Shown: in pieces, positions 15,261 to 24,096 of the stretch
Layout of the letters: every line of letters begins with the position of its first letter
How positions within the stretch are numbered: the first letter of the stretch is position 1
From: an uncultured Victivallales bacterium
GTDB lineage: Bacteria; Verrucomicrobiota; Lentisphaeria; Oligosphaerales; JAFGRS01
Length of the DNA stretch: 34,182 bases
Direction: 5' to 3'
Assembly (NCBI GenBank): GCA_903837355.1
Contig: CAILUI010000375.1
Span: forward strand, 1-34,182
Translations under genes and position numbers: made by a program
The notes under the pieces: generated by a model
The model's input: only the letters and a program-made list of their open reading frames with translations
Databases searched by the model: none
What the model was told of the DNA's origin: nothing

Positions 15261-15783
15261 GGACCGCCCTTTCTCCCGGAAGCCGAAGGCACTGTCAGGC
15301 CTGTAGGCGGGCCCGGATGTGGGTGAACGACGGGGCCCCTGCCGACACGGCTCACCGCCCCAAACGTACAACCTGTGTTCTGCGGTGGCAACGGCGTGGC
15401 CATAGCCGCTCACATCAGCGGCGGCCGGGTGCATTTTCCCGACCCTCTACACTTCCACCACACCTGGACTATCTTGCCTCCTCGTGACCCGGGAAAGCCA
15501 TTCCCTTGCCGTGTGTGCCTGCAGAATGGTCCGGAATCAGGTTGCCGCGCGTCCTGCGGCGCTCGGGTGCGCACCTGTGGTCATTCCTGTGCCCTTGTGC
15601 CGCACGCGCGGGCCCAGGGGAGGGCGCACCACCCCCTGCGTCGCGGCAGACGAGAGCACACCGGGTACCCGTATGCTTCCCGGGCCGTTGGCAGGCAAGG
15701 GGGCAACCGCGCTGGCGGGGGGCCTGAGGCGTCGGGGTCAATCCGAATGCCCCCCCCAGCTTAATGAACAGGGAGTGCCGACG
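15261..15783. other. 523-base divergent intergenic region
   Basis: It separates the minus-strand DUF4838 gene from the plus-strand hydrolase gene. Frames here are open by base composition, but none shows a recognisable domain, start or signal. A C8 run lies at 15750-15757, 26 bases before the hydrolase start; AGGGAG at 15770-15775 is that gene's Shine-Dalgarno. No convincing promoter could be picked. Confidence 0.4.
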
Positions 15784-17664
15784 ATGAGAATCGGGATGGG
15801 CCATACCATGGCTATGTTGCTGGGGCTGACCGCCATCGCCCAGGAGACGTTGCCGCCGCTCACGGACGGCAAGATGCCGCAGACTGTCGCGGAGTCGTGG
15901 GCGGGCTATAACCCGCGCCAGGAACCGCTGGAAGTCGAACTGCTGAAGGAATGGGAAGAGGACGGCGTGGTGTTGCGGGTCCTCCGTTACCGGATCGGTG
16001 TGTTCAAGGGGCAGAAGGCGATGATGGCGGCGGTGTACGGTTTCCCCAAAGGCGGCAGGGGACTGCCGGGACTGGTGCAGATTCACGGCGGCGGGCAATA
16101 TGCCGACTGCAATGCGCCGCTGACCAACGCCAGGCGCGGCTATGCGACGATCTCTCTGGCCTGGGCGGGGCGAATCAGCGCTCCCGACTACGCCGTCAAT
16201 CCCGACATCGTCAAACTTTTCTGGGACGGGAAGACTACCGACCCGAAGTACAAGATTACCACCGACTGGGGAGCGCTCGACGCCTATCACGCGCCGTGCC
16301 GGAACGAGAAGAACAGTTTTGGCCACATGGCACCGGCAGCCTGGACATTGGATGCCGTGGAGTCGCCCCGAAACAATCCCTGGTTCCTGTGTACGCTCGG
16401 GGCGCGGCGGGCGTTGACGTTCCTCGAACAGCAGCCGGAAGTGAATCCCGGGAAACTCGGCGTGTACGGCCATTCCATGGGCGGCAAACTTGCCGTGATG
16501 ACCGCCGGCAGTGATGTGCGCGTCAAGGTTGCGGCACCGTCCTGCGGTGGCGTCAGCGACCGCTATTCCGAGCATGCCCTCTACCGGGCGACGATCAGCG
16601 ACGATCTGTACCTGAAGCGCATCCTTTGCCCGATCATCTTCCTCAGCCCCGCCAACGACTTTCACGGACGCATCAATGATCTGCAAGCGGCGCTTCTGGA
16701 AGTTGCCGGCACGGACTGGCGGGTCACCTGCTCACCGCACCACAACCACCAGGACACGGAACCCTATCAGGTGGCCACCCTCTTATGGTTTGACCAGCAT
16801 CTGAAGGGCACGTTCGCATTCCCGCGGACTCCGCAGGCGACGCTGGAACTGAAGACGGCGGGTGGCGTGCCGGCTTTCACCGTCACGCCCGACGTCTCGC
16901 GCCCGATTCTGGGCGTGGATATCTTCTACACACAGCAAGGGCCGAAAGAGGGTGAGAAGGAGGAGATGGCCAACACCGTCAACCGCTTCTGGCACCATGC
17001 GGCGGCGCGAGATGCCGGTGGCGCCTGGACGGCGGAACTGCCGGTCCTTGGCACGGACAAGCCGTTGTGGGTCTATGCGAATGTGCTCTATCCCTTGGAC
17101 GCCCCAGTCATCGGCGCCGGTTACTACTACGGCGTCTACACGGCGCAGAACTGCAGTCTTTCGTCGAAGATGCTCGTGGCCACGCCGGAGCAACTCAGGG
17201 AGGCCGGCGTCAAGGCGACGGACAGTGCCTCCCTGGTGATCGAGACGTTTGCGCCCGGCTGGCAGAAGGAGTGGTTCACCTACGATCTGACCGACAACTG
17301 GGCGCGCAGAACCCACAAACTGCATGACCCGAAATGGCTGCCGCCGCCGTTTGCGGAGCTCGCTATTGAGGTGCGTTCCGGGAATCCGAACAAGCTGGTG
17401 GTCGGGCTTGATGATCTCGCTGCGGAGATCCCGCTTAGCGGAGGCGCCGACTGGCAACGTGTGCGTCTCTTGCCGACTGACTTCCACAAGGCCGACGGCA
17501 GTTCGATCCTCGACTGGCAGGGGCTCAGAGAGCTGCGTCTGGGCGCCAAGGAGACGCTCCGCATCAATGGTAACGGCAACGGAAAGACGCTGGATCTGGG
17601 CGCCGACTGGCAGGGAGCGCCGCCGGAATTCCGCAATCTGCGTTGGGTGGCAGGCACGCAGTGA
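15784..17664 (+). CDS. Secreted acetyl-xylan-esterase/S9-like alpha/beta hydrolase with C-terminal accessory domain
   Basis: This is a 626-aa protein; the start at 15784 has AGGGAG 8 nt upstream and a short signal peptide (MRIGMGHTMAMLLGLTAIAQ). Residues about 45-370 form an alpha/beta hydrolase: oxyanion HGGG (101-104), nucleophile S231 in GHSMGG, a likely acid in SPANDFHGR, and His in SPHHNHQDTEP. The organisation resembles acetylxylan esterase/dienelactone hydrolase-like and prolyl-oligopeptidase-like enzymes. Residues about 450-626 are beta-rich and look like an accessory domain (GWQKEWFTYDLTDNW, ELAIEVRSGNPNKLVV). It is the first gene of a plus-strand run with the GH29 and GH28-like genes, suggesting deacylation ahead of glycan cleavage. 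Whether it is an esterase or a peptidase cannot be told from sequence alone. Confidence 0.8.
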   Translation: MRIGMGHTMAMLLGLTAIAQETLPPLTDGKMPQTVAESWAGYNPRQEPLEVELLKEWEEDGVVLRVLRYRIGVFKGQKAMMAAVYGFPKGGRGLPGLVQIHGGGQYADCNAPLTNARRGYATISLAWAGRISAPDYAVNPDIVKLFWDGKTTDPKYKITTDWGALDAYHAPCRNEKNSFGHMAPAAWTLDAVESPRNNPWFLCTLGARRALTFLEQQPEVNPGKLGVYGHSMGGKLAVMTAGSDVRVKVAAPSCGGVSDRYSEHALYRATISDDLYLKRILCPIIFLSPANDFHGRINDLQAALLEVAGTDWRVTCSPHHNHQDTEPYQVATLLWFDQHLKGTFAFPRTPQATLELKTAGGVPAFTVTPDVSRPILGVDIFYTQQGPKEGEKEEMANTVNRFWHHAAARDAGGAWTAELPVLGTDKPLWVYANVLYPLDAPVIGAGYYYGVYTAQNCSLSSKMLVATPEQLREAGVKATDSASLVIETFAPGWQKEWFTYDLTDNWARRTHKLHDPKWLPPPFAELAIEVRSGNPNKLVVGLDDLAAEIPLSGGADWQRVRLLPTDFHKADGSSILDWQGLRELRLGAKETLRINGNGNGKTLDLGADWQGAPPEFRNLRWVAGTQ

Positions 17665-17753
17665 GAACTCCACGCGCGGCGGAGTGTCAAGCATGCCTGA
17701 GCCGTACCGGTAGAGCCCACATGGCCGTGCAAGCTGATATGCGAAAGGAACCT

Positions 17754-18998
17754 ATGACAACGAACGCACAGCAACACCCATGGCGCCGGGCCACGGCGGC
17801 GGAAATGCAGTGGTGGCGGGACGCAAAGTTCGGCCTGTTCGTCCACTGGGGACCGGCGGCCATCGGCGGCGGTGACATCAGTTGGTGCCGCAAGGGGCCG
17901 GAACGGATCGGCGATCACCAGACGGTCGCCGATCCCGGAATACCGGCGGCAGTATATGACGCTTTCTATCGGCAGTTCAACCCGACGCTCTACAACGCCC
18001 GGGAGTGGGTGGCCATCGCCCAGGCGGCAGGGATGAAGTACCTGGTCCTGACCGCCAAGCACCATGACGGCTTTTGCCTGTTCGAGACGCGCCACACCCA
18101 GCACAAGATCACGGCGCCGGACTGCCCGTTCAGGCGCGATGTGGTCAGAGAACTGGCGGATGCCTGCCACGAGGCGGGCATGAAGTTGGGGCTCTATTAC
18201 TCGGCCCGCGACTGGTACCATCCGGACTATCTGACCGAGAACCACAGCCGCTACCTGGCGTTCTACCATGCGCAACTGCTGGAATTGCTCTGCAACTACG
18301 GGCACTTGGATGTGCTGTGGTTCGATCACATCGGCGGCACGCACGATCAGTGGGATCCGGATATTGTCCTGCGCCTGGCGCGGGCGCTGCAGCCCGGCAT
18401 TCTGGTCAACGACCGCCTGCACGCGTCGGTGCATCACGGACGGGTGGCGGAGTTCCAGGGCGATTTCGACACCCCGGAGCAAAAACTCGGCACGTTCCAG
18501 ACCGAGCGCGCCTGGGAATCGTGCATCTGCCTGGTGGGCGGGGTCTGGTCGTACAAACCGGGTGGCGAGATGATGGACCTGCGGACCTGCATTCACGCGC
18601 TGGTGCAGTGCGTCACCGGCGACGGCAATCTGCTGCTGAACACCGGCCCGATGCCGGATGGTCGCATCGAGCCACGCCAGGCGGAGCGCCTGCAGGAGAT
18701 TGGCGCCTGGCTCACCCAGTATGGCGAGAGCGTCTATGCAACGCGCGGCGGACCGTTGCCGAATGGCGACTGGGGCGGCTCCACGTCCCGCGGCAATACC
18801 GTGTACCTGCACATCCTGCGGTGGCCCGAGGGATCCCTGCGCTTGCCGTCACTCCCCGGCAAGGTCTCTGCTCACACGGTGCTCACCGGCGGGACGGCGA
18901 CCGTCACCCAGGATGCCGCCGGGCTGATGGTCACGCTGCCGTTGGACCGGCGCGACCGCTATGACACGATCATCAGATTGGGGATAGACGCCTGCTGA
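17754..18998 (+). CDS. Alpha-L-fucosidase, GH29
   Basis: This 414-aa retaining alpha-L-fucosidase has the hallmarks FGLFVHWGP (HWG at 31-33), LTAKHHDGFCLFET (KHHDGF 102-107), MKLGLYYSARDW, and LDVLWFD with the probable nucleophile D191. GNLLLNTGPMPDGRI closes the barrel, and a short C-terminal beta domain follows. The length fits the shorter GH29 class. The ATG at 17754 has AAAGGA 5-7 nt upstream; earlier in-frame ATGs (17721, 17742) lack one. There is no signal peptide at any of these starts, so it probably acts in the cytosol on imported fucosylated oligosaccharides, unlike most of its neighbours. The acid/base residue is poorly conserved in GH29 and I do not assign it. It lies 89 bases after the hydrolase gene. 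Confidence 0.9.
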   Translation: MTTNAQQHPWRRATAAEMQWWRDAKFGLFVHWGPAAIGGGDISWCRKGPERIGDHQTVADPGIPAAVYDAFYRQFNPTLYNAREWVAIAQAAGMKYLVLTAKHHDGFCLFETRHTQHKITAPDCPFRRDVVRELADACHEAGMKLGLYYSARDWYHPDYLTENHSRYLAFYHAQLLELLCNYGHLDVLWFDHIGGTHDQWDPDIVLRLARALQPGILVNDRLHASVHHGRVAEFQGDFDTPEQKLGTFQTERAWESCICLVGGVWSYKPGGEMMDLRTCIHALVQCVTGDGNLLLNTGPMPDGRIEPRQAERLQEIGAWLTQYGESVYATRGGPLPNGDWGGSTSRGNTVYLHILRWPEGSLRLPSLPGKVSAHTVLTGGTATVTQDAAGLMVTLPLDRRDRYDTIIRLGIDAC

Positions 18999-19063
18999 GC
19001 TTCCTGCCTGCTTGCCTGGTCTGGCTGCAGGCTGACACCGGCACGAGGGAAAGGCAGGTCATC

Positions 19064-19144
19064 ATGCGGGACTGTATCCGGTACAGTGAAGCGTTCAAAG
19101 TGCAGGTAGTACGGGGGATCGACGAGAGGAAGCACCCGAGTTGA
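19064..19144 (+). mobile_element. Remnant of an IS3-type transposase (OrfA N-terminus)
   Basis: Within the 312-base gap between GH29 and GH28 genes, ATG at 19064 opens 26 codons, MRDCIRYSEAFKVQVVRGID, ending RKHPS and TGA. RYSEAFK-x-QVV is the usual N-terminus of IS3/IS150-family OrfA helix-turn-helix proteins. In the next frame the sequence continues VEARRRA, as the intact protein would, so a frameshift at the stop is likely. The rest of the element is gone, and no terminal inverted repeats or target duplication could be recognised. The remaining 18999-19063 holds only a short GCCTGC/GCAGGC inverted repeat (19006-19032). Confidence 0.6.
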
Positions 19145-19310
19145 GGCGCGCCGCCGAGCCCTCTGTGCAGTTGCCGGCCGCCGGAGGTCCTGCTGCCGGC
19201 ACATCAGGCTGCCTGCACGCGCTGCGAATGACCAGCCCGACGGTGACGGTTCTCGCGGCGGGCTCCGGGCCGCAAGTCCACCCTTGAACGGAGTTGCAGA
19301 GGGCACCACC

Positions 19311-20603
19311 ATGCAGGACTACGACATCCGCAGGTTCGGGGCCGTGGGCGACGGCCAGACCGTCAACACGGCCGCGGTCCAGGGCGCCATCGACCGCTGC
19401 CATGCCGACGGCGGTGGGACTGTGACCGTCGCCCAGGGGCGCTACGTCACCGGCACGATCTACCTGAAGAGCCACATCCATCTCCACCTCGATCCCGGGG
19501 CGGCCCTGCTCGGCAGTACCCGGATTGCCGACTACGCGACCGCTACGCATAGGCAGATGTACAAGAACGAGGCGTGCATGGACCGCTGCCTCATCTTCGC
19601 CCGGGACGCCGAGGGCATCGGCATCGCCGGCGCCGGCACGATCGACGGCCAGGGAGACCGGACGAGCTTCCCGAACGCGGACGACCCGCAGCGCAACCGT
19701 CCCATGCTGATCCGCTTCGTCAACTGCTCGAACATCCGTCTGCGCGACGTCACCCTGGCGCGTCCGGCATCGTGGACGTCGGCCTGGCTCTACTGCTCGG
19801 ACATCGCCGTCGACGGCGTGCGCATCCACAGCCGCGCCAACGACAATGGCGATGGCCTTGACTTCGACGGCTGCACCGACGTGCGCGTCAGCAACTGCGC
19901 CTTCGACACCAGCGACGACTCGATCTGCCTCCAGACCTCACGCGTGGACCGCCCCTGCCGTGACATCGTCATCAGCAACTGCACCTTCTGCAGCAAGTGG
20001 GCCGGCATCCGCATCGGCCTGTTGTCCTGCGGCGACTTCGAGAACGTGACGGTCAGCAACTGCGTCTTCCGGGATATCGACGACTCGGGTCTCAAGATCC
20101 AGATGTGCGAGGGCGCGGAGATGCGGCGCATGGTCTTTGCCAATCTCGTGATGGCGAGTGTTCCGCGCCCGGTGTTCATGACCTTCTGTCAACAGCGCGC
20201 CTGCGCGGACGCCCCGGAGGAAGTGGCCCCACTGAAGGCCCTGCGGGACATGCTGTTCAGCAACATCCTGGTGGACTCCACGGCCTGCGGTAAGGACTCG
20301 GCGTTCATCTTCATCGGTTCGCCCGGCCACCCCATCGAGAACATCACCCTCCGCAACCTCACCATGACGGCGGCGGGCGGCGGCACGGACCAGGATGCGG
20401 CGGCAGAGCTCGCGGAGCTCGACCTCGAGGCCATGGGCGACCACTGGCCGGAGTACGCCTGCCTCGGGGCCACGGTGCCCGCCCACGGCATCTATGCCCG
20501 CCACGTCCGCGGCCTGTCGCTCGAGCAGGTCACGTTCTGCACCGCCACTCCCGACCGGCGTCCGGCGGTGGTGCTGGTCGACGTGGCAGCCGTCGGCAAC
20601 TGA
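19311..20603 (+). CDS. GH28-like polygalacturonase-family protein, predicted cytosolic
   Basis: This 430-aa right-handed beta-helix protein opens with DYDIRRFGAVGDGQTVNTAAV, the classic pectate-lyase-superfamily start (family name Pectate_lyase_3/GH28), and continues with IHLHLDPGAALLGS and AGTIDGQG. GH28 catalytic-type motifs are present but divergent: NDNGDGLDFDGC (177-188) with D181/D184, SDDSI (201-205) with the Asp pair, and AGIRIG where polygalacturonases usually have RIK; the GHG motif is replaced. Hydrolase activity is therefore likely but not certain. ATG at 19311 follows AGAGGG; an in-frame TTG at 19284 is less convincing. There is no signal peptide, so substrates would be imported oligosaccharides or the product is exported by another route. 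It is followed 77 bases later by a clan GH-A-like gene. Confidence 0.82.
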   Translation: MQDYDIRRFGAVGDGQTVNTAAVQGAIDRCHADGGGTVTVAQGRYVTGTIYLKSHIHLHLDPGAALLGSTRIADYATATHRQMYKNEACMDRCLIFARDAEGIGIAGAGTIDGQGDRTSFPNADDPQRNRPMLIRFVNCSNIRLRDVTLARPASWTSAWLYCSDIAVDGVRIHSRANDNGDGLDFDGCTDVRVSNCAFDTSDDSICLQTSRVDRPCRDIVISNCTFCSKWAGIRIGLLSCGDFENVTVSNCVFRDIDDSGLKIQMCEGAEMRRMVFANLVMASVPRPVFMTFCQQRACADAPEEVAPLKALRDMLFSNILVDSTACGKDSAFIFIGSPGHPIENITLRNLTMTAAGGGTDQDAAAELAELDLEAMGDHWPEYACLGATVPAHGIYARHVRGLSLEQVTFCTATPDRRPAVVLVDVAAVGN

Positions 20604-20680
20604 GGAAGCCGGCAACGGGGCGCCAACGGGGCCTCGCGGTCAGGAGCCCAAATGCCCGTTCGCTATCCATAAGGCCAAGT

Positions 20681-23509
20681 ATGACCCGCACGACCATCCC
20701 TAGCGCCCTCTGCGCCCTGCTGCTTGCAGTCGCCCAGATGCACGCCGCCGACGCTTTCGTGATTGACGATTCGTTTGAAGCGAATCCGACGCCAGGCAAC
20801 GAGGCCGGCTGGAATCCGACGGTGTTCGCCAACCCGCGCGCCTCGCCGTACTGGGTCCACAATCTGCCAGGCTATCGCTGGGACAGCACCGTGGCCCACA
20901 GCGGAACCCACGCCATCCGTCTGGCTGGCATGCCAGGGCACAATTTCCTGTCACCCAAACTGATCCCGGTGGCGCCCGGCGACCTCATCGAAGTGAGCGC
21001 CTGGGTGAAGACCGAGACCGCCACCGGCGCAACCTGCCCAGTCATCCGTTTTGTTGACACCCAAGAACTCAACCGCACCACGCTCGCCGAACTGCAGGGC
21101 GGCACGCCGTATGGCGGCGCGATGTGGCAGATGCTGCCGCTCAGCGGCACCCGTGATTGGACCCAGGTGCTCGTGCGCGGTCGCGCACCGGCGGGCACGA
21201 CCGCGGCGCAGATCCACCTCCAGACGTTGGACAATACCGGCGGCGTGGCATGGTACGACGATCTCAGGGTCAGGCACATTCCCGCTGCCGAAGCGCAGGG
21301 CGAACTGCAGCGCCGCCCGCCGGCCAGGCCAAGGATGCTGCCTGCAGATTACGTGAGCGTCAGCGACGGCCATCTGTCGCAGCACGGCCAGCGCCTCCGC
21401 ATCTGGTCGGCGCAGGGCAACCTGCAAGCCCCTACGCACGCCGACATCGATCGCGAGGTCGCCCGGTATCTCGACCACGGATTCAATGGCTTCCGGACGC
21501 TATGGTGGGACAAGGCATTCAACGATGCCTACGCGGCCGGCGATGGCAGCGAGCAAGACCTGCGTGACTACCTGCTCGCGGCGCTCGCTGCCAAGGGCTG
21601 CCACATCTGGTGTGACCTCCTCAACAGTTGCCACGTCTCGGCCGATCAGGAGCACGCGATCGAGGACCCGGCGACCGCCGCAGCCTGGCATCAGGCGATG
21701 ATCGAACTGGTCGGCCTGGGCCAGACCAAAAGCATCCGCGAATGCCTGCCGGCGGTCTTCGATCCACGTATTCGCGCTGTCTACCACGCTTACATCGCCA
21801 AGGTGATGGCGCATCAGAACAAACACAACGGCTTGGCGTATGGCGAGGACCCAGCCTTCTTCTGCTGGGAACTGACCAACGAGGAATGGTGGTTCATGCG
21901 CATCCTGTGGGGCGCGCATCTCAGCTTGCCGAAGTTCTTTCAGGAGCAGATCAACGTCGCCTGGAATGAATGGCTGCTGAGGAAGTACGGCAACGATGCG
22001 GCGATCACGGCTGCCTGGGGCAGCGTGCTCAGCGGCGAGACCGTCGCCACGCGCTCCATCTTGCTGCTACCGCTGCTTGGCAGCACGAGTGCCGATGGGA
22101 TCGCCAAGATCCTTGGCCTCGGCGTGACGACCACGCAGGCGCAGTACGGACCGAGCGACTTCTCGCCGGCACGCGGGCGCGATGTCGTGCAGTTCCTCAC
22201 CGACTCGGTGCGCAGGGCCAAGGCCGAATCGCTGGCGGTGGTACGCGCCCAGGGGCGGCCAGGCGTCGGCTGTCAGATCGTGCCGGTGATCTACGATACC
22301 GCGTTCTCGGGCAGTCCGCTGTCGGGCCTGGTGACCGGAGATGGCTCCGCAACCACGCACGCCACCTACCAGGACATGAGCTCGCACGATCCGGCGGAAG
22401 CGAGCTTCCCCTTCCGCAGCCTGCTGCGCAAGCCGCCGCTGATCAACAACTGGATCGATGCGCGCACCGTCGTCGGGAAACCCGCCTTCATGTACGAGGT
22501 GATGACGTTCAATCCGCAGAAGTACCGCCTGGAATTCATCTATGAACTGCTCGCTAATGCCGCGATTCAGGACCTCGACGTGGTGAGCTTTCACTACTAC
22601 GGCCACCCCCTTCCCAACGTCTGGGCGGATGGCCGCTGGGACGGCCGACCGCTCGAATACATGAACGCCGGACGCAACTGGGACGGCGTCATGATGCGTA
22701 CCGACGAGGTGCTGATGTCAGCCGTGAAGGTCTGCGCTGAGGCGTTCACACACGGCTACCTCCAGGCTGCCGCCAAGCCCACGGTGCTGACCCTGGGCAG
22801 CGCTTCGCTCTATGATCTCGCCAAGGTCGACGGTGGCGGCGCGGTCGGCGAAGCGGCCGCGCGCACGGCCTATCACCACGGCTTCCGCTGGCGCTTCGAT
22901 CCGAGCGTCAAGGACGACCATCTCGACGGCGAACTGATCGACCAGGCGCGCGCCGAGAGCGAACCCGTGCACCGTCCGACACCGCAGATCTCGTACCACT
23001 GGAAGCAGGACGGCCTGCTGGTGATCGACGCTGCCCACATGAAGGCGCTGGTCGGTTTCGCCGGCGACCATTTCGACTTCACCGATGACGTCCGCCTGAG
23101 CGGCATTCAGGTGACCACGCCGAAGGATCTGCCCTTCGCCATCGCCGGTGAACGCTATGTCGGCATCAGCCTGGTCAGCCGCGATGGCAAGCCGCTCGCG
23201 GCATCGCGCTCGATCCTGCTCTCGGCGATGAGCACCAGCGCCAATGCCGGACTGTTGATCGACCTCAAACGGATGGCCGAGGACAAGGACTACTGCATGG
23301 GCCTCGCGCGGTCGGTCACCGATCCCGGCCACGGCCCGGTGCTGGTCGCCCGCGTTGCGGCGACCATCGAGGCGGAATGGTTGGCCGGCCGACGCTACCG
23401 CATCCGCGACTTCAACGGCACGATCATCGCCAATGGCACGATCGAGGGCTGTACGTTCACAGTGCCGCCTGACCAGCCGGCGTACCTGATCGAGATCAGC
23501 CAACCCTGA
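20681..23509 (+). CDS. Secreted clan GH-A-like glycosidase with N-terminal carbohydrate-binding domain
   Basis: This is a 942-aa protein with a signal peptide at residues 1-23. Residues about 25-200 resemble a CBM4/9-type beta-sandwich (DSFEANPTPGNEAGWNP, IEVSAWVKTETATG, WYDDLRVRHI). A TIM barrel follows from about residue 225 to 690: YLDHGFNGFRTLWWDK, AFFCWELTNEEWW with the likely acid/base E401, and PAFMYEVMTFN with the likely nucleophile E606, a GH5/GH-A-type arrangement. The roughly 200-residue gap between them is long for GH5. Residues about 760-942 form a C-terminal beta domain. The substrate is not indicated; endo-beta-glycanase or beta-mannanase-like action is possible. It is the last intact gene of the plus-strand series, 77 bases after the GH28-like gene, and is followed by a decayed gene fragment. 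Confidence 0.78.
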   Translation: MTRTTIPSALCALLLAVAQMHAADAFVIDDSFEANPTPGNEAGWNPTVFANPRASPYWVHNLPGYRWDSTVAHSGTHAIRLAGMPGHNFLSPKLIPVAPGDLIEVSAWVKTETATGATCPVIRFVDTQELNRTTLAELQGGTPYGGAMWQMLPLSGTRDWTQVLVRGRAPAGTTAAQIHLQTLDNTGGVAWYDDLRVRHIPAAEAQGELQRRPPARPRMLPADYVSVSDGHLSQHGQRLRIWSAQGNLQAPTHADIDREVARYLDHGFNGFRTLWWDKAFNDAYAAGDGSEQDLRDYLLAALAAKGCHIWCDLLNSCHVSADQEHAIEDPATAAAWHQAMIELVGLGQTKSIRECLPAVFDPRIRAVYHAYIAKVMAHQNKHNGLAYGEDPAFFCWELTNEEWWFMRILWGAHLSLPKFFQEQINVAWNEWLLRKYGNDAAITAAWGSVLSGETVATRSILLLPLLGSTSADGIAKILGLGVTTTQAQYGPSDFSPARGRDVVQFLTDSVRRAKAESLAVVRAQGRPGVGCQIVPVIYDTAFSGSPLSGLVTGDGSATTHATYQDMSSHDPAEASFPFRSLLRKPPLINNWIDARTVVGKPAFMYEVMTFNPQKYRLEFIYELLANAAIQDLDVVSFHYYGHPLPNVWADGRWDGRPLEYMNAGRNWDGVMMRTDEVLMSAVKVCAEAFTHGYLQAAAKPTVLTLGSASLYDLAKVDGGGAVGEAAARTAYHHGFRWRFDPSVKDDHLDGELIDQARAESEPVHRPTPQISYHWKQDGLLVIDAAHMKALVGFAGDHFDFTDDVRLSGIQVTTPKDLPFAIAGERYVGISLVSRDGKPLAASRSILLSAMSTSANAGLLIDLKRMAEDKDYCMGLARSVTDPGHGPVLVARVAATIEAEWLAGRRYRIRDFNGTIIANGTIEGCTFTVPPDQPAYLIEISQP

Positions 23510-23597
23510 GCATCCGTCCCCTGCGTCCGCCGACCATCGCCACCCGCGACGTGGCGCAGGCCAGCGCACCGGCTAGCGTCGGCCGGCGCGTACCGCG

Positions 23598-24046
23598 ATG
23601 CGCTTTGGCCACGCTCTGAGCACCTACACCATGGCCATGACGGCCGAGTCCGCGCAGCGCCAGCTGGCGCCGGAGGACGCAAGCGGGCCCGCGCGGCATG
23701 GGAACTCGCCCGCGCGCTCCGTCAGGAGTACCGCTTCACGCTTCCGGAAGCGTCTCGCGCCGTCCTGGAACAGGCAGCGCAAGCCACCCCGGCGCTCGGC
23801 TTCGTGAAGCCCACGCCGGTGCTGTGCTTCGGGGCCGTGGATGGCGACGCAGGCATCTTCCTCGACGGCGAGAAGATCGGCGAGCAGAAGGAGCCAGCGG
23901 AGGTCATGTGGGACCAGGCGTTCACCGTGGCCCTGCCGGTGCCCTTCGCGGCGAGCACGCCACACACGCTCGTCGTGCGGGTGAAGAAGGGCAGCCAGGC
24001 CGCCGGCATCTGGCGACCGGTCAAGGTCGCCATGCGGGGAGAGTGA
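23598..24046 (+). pseudogene. C-terminal fragment of a glycosidase with GH2-like sugar-binding domain, frameshifted
   Basis: This 587-base gap holds a gene tail. From 23598 one frame reads TYTMAMTAESAQRQLAPEDA; near 23680 the frame must change (loss of one A would explain it) to read KRARAAWELARALRQEYRF, continuing through LCFGAVDGDAGIFLDGEKI and AGIWRPVKVAMRGE to the stop at 24046. The second part is a helical linker plus a beta-sandwich of the GH2 sugar-binding type (GDAGIFLDGEKIG, TLVVRVKKG, GIWRPVKV), which often ends DUF4838-type glycosidases. The 5' part of the gene is missing. Positions 23510-23597 show nothing. The short frame 23804-24046 alone would be only 80 aa and lacks a signal peptide. 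Confidence 0.6.
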
Positions 24047-24096
24047 GCAGCGAATCGGCGCGCCGGTTGGGATTGGGCAGCATGGCCCGGTCTCCT

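Noticed and set aside
15484..15783. 100-residue N-terminal extension of the hydrolase starting at 15784
   Set aside because: No signal peptide or domain, and a good ribosome site plus signal peptide occur at 15784.
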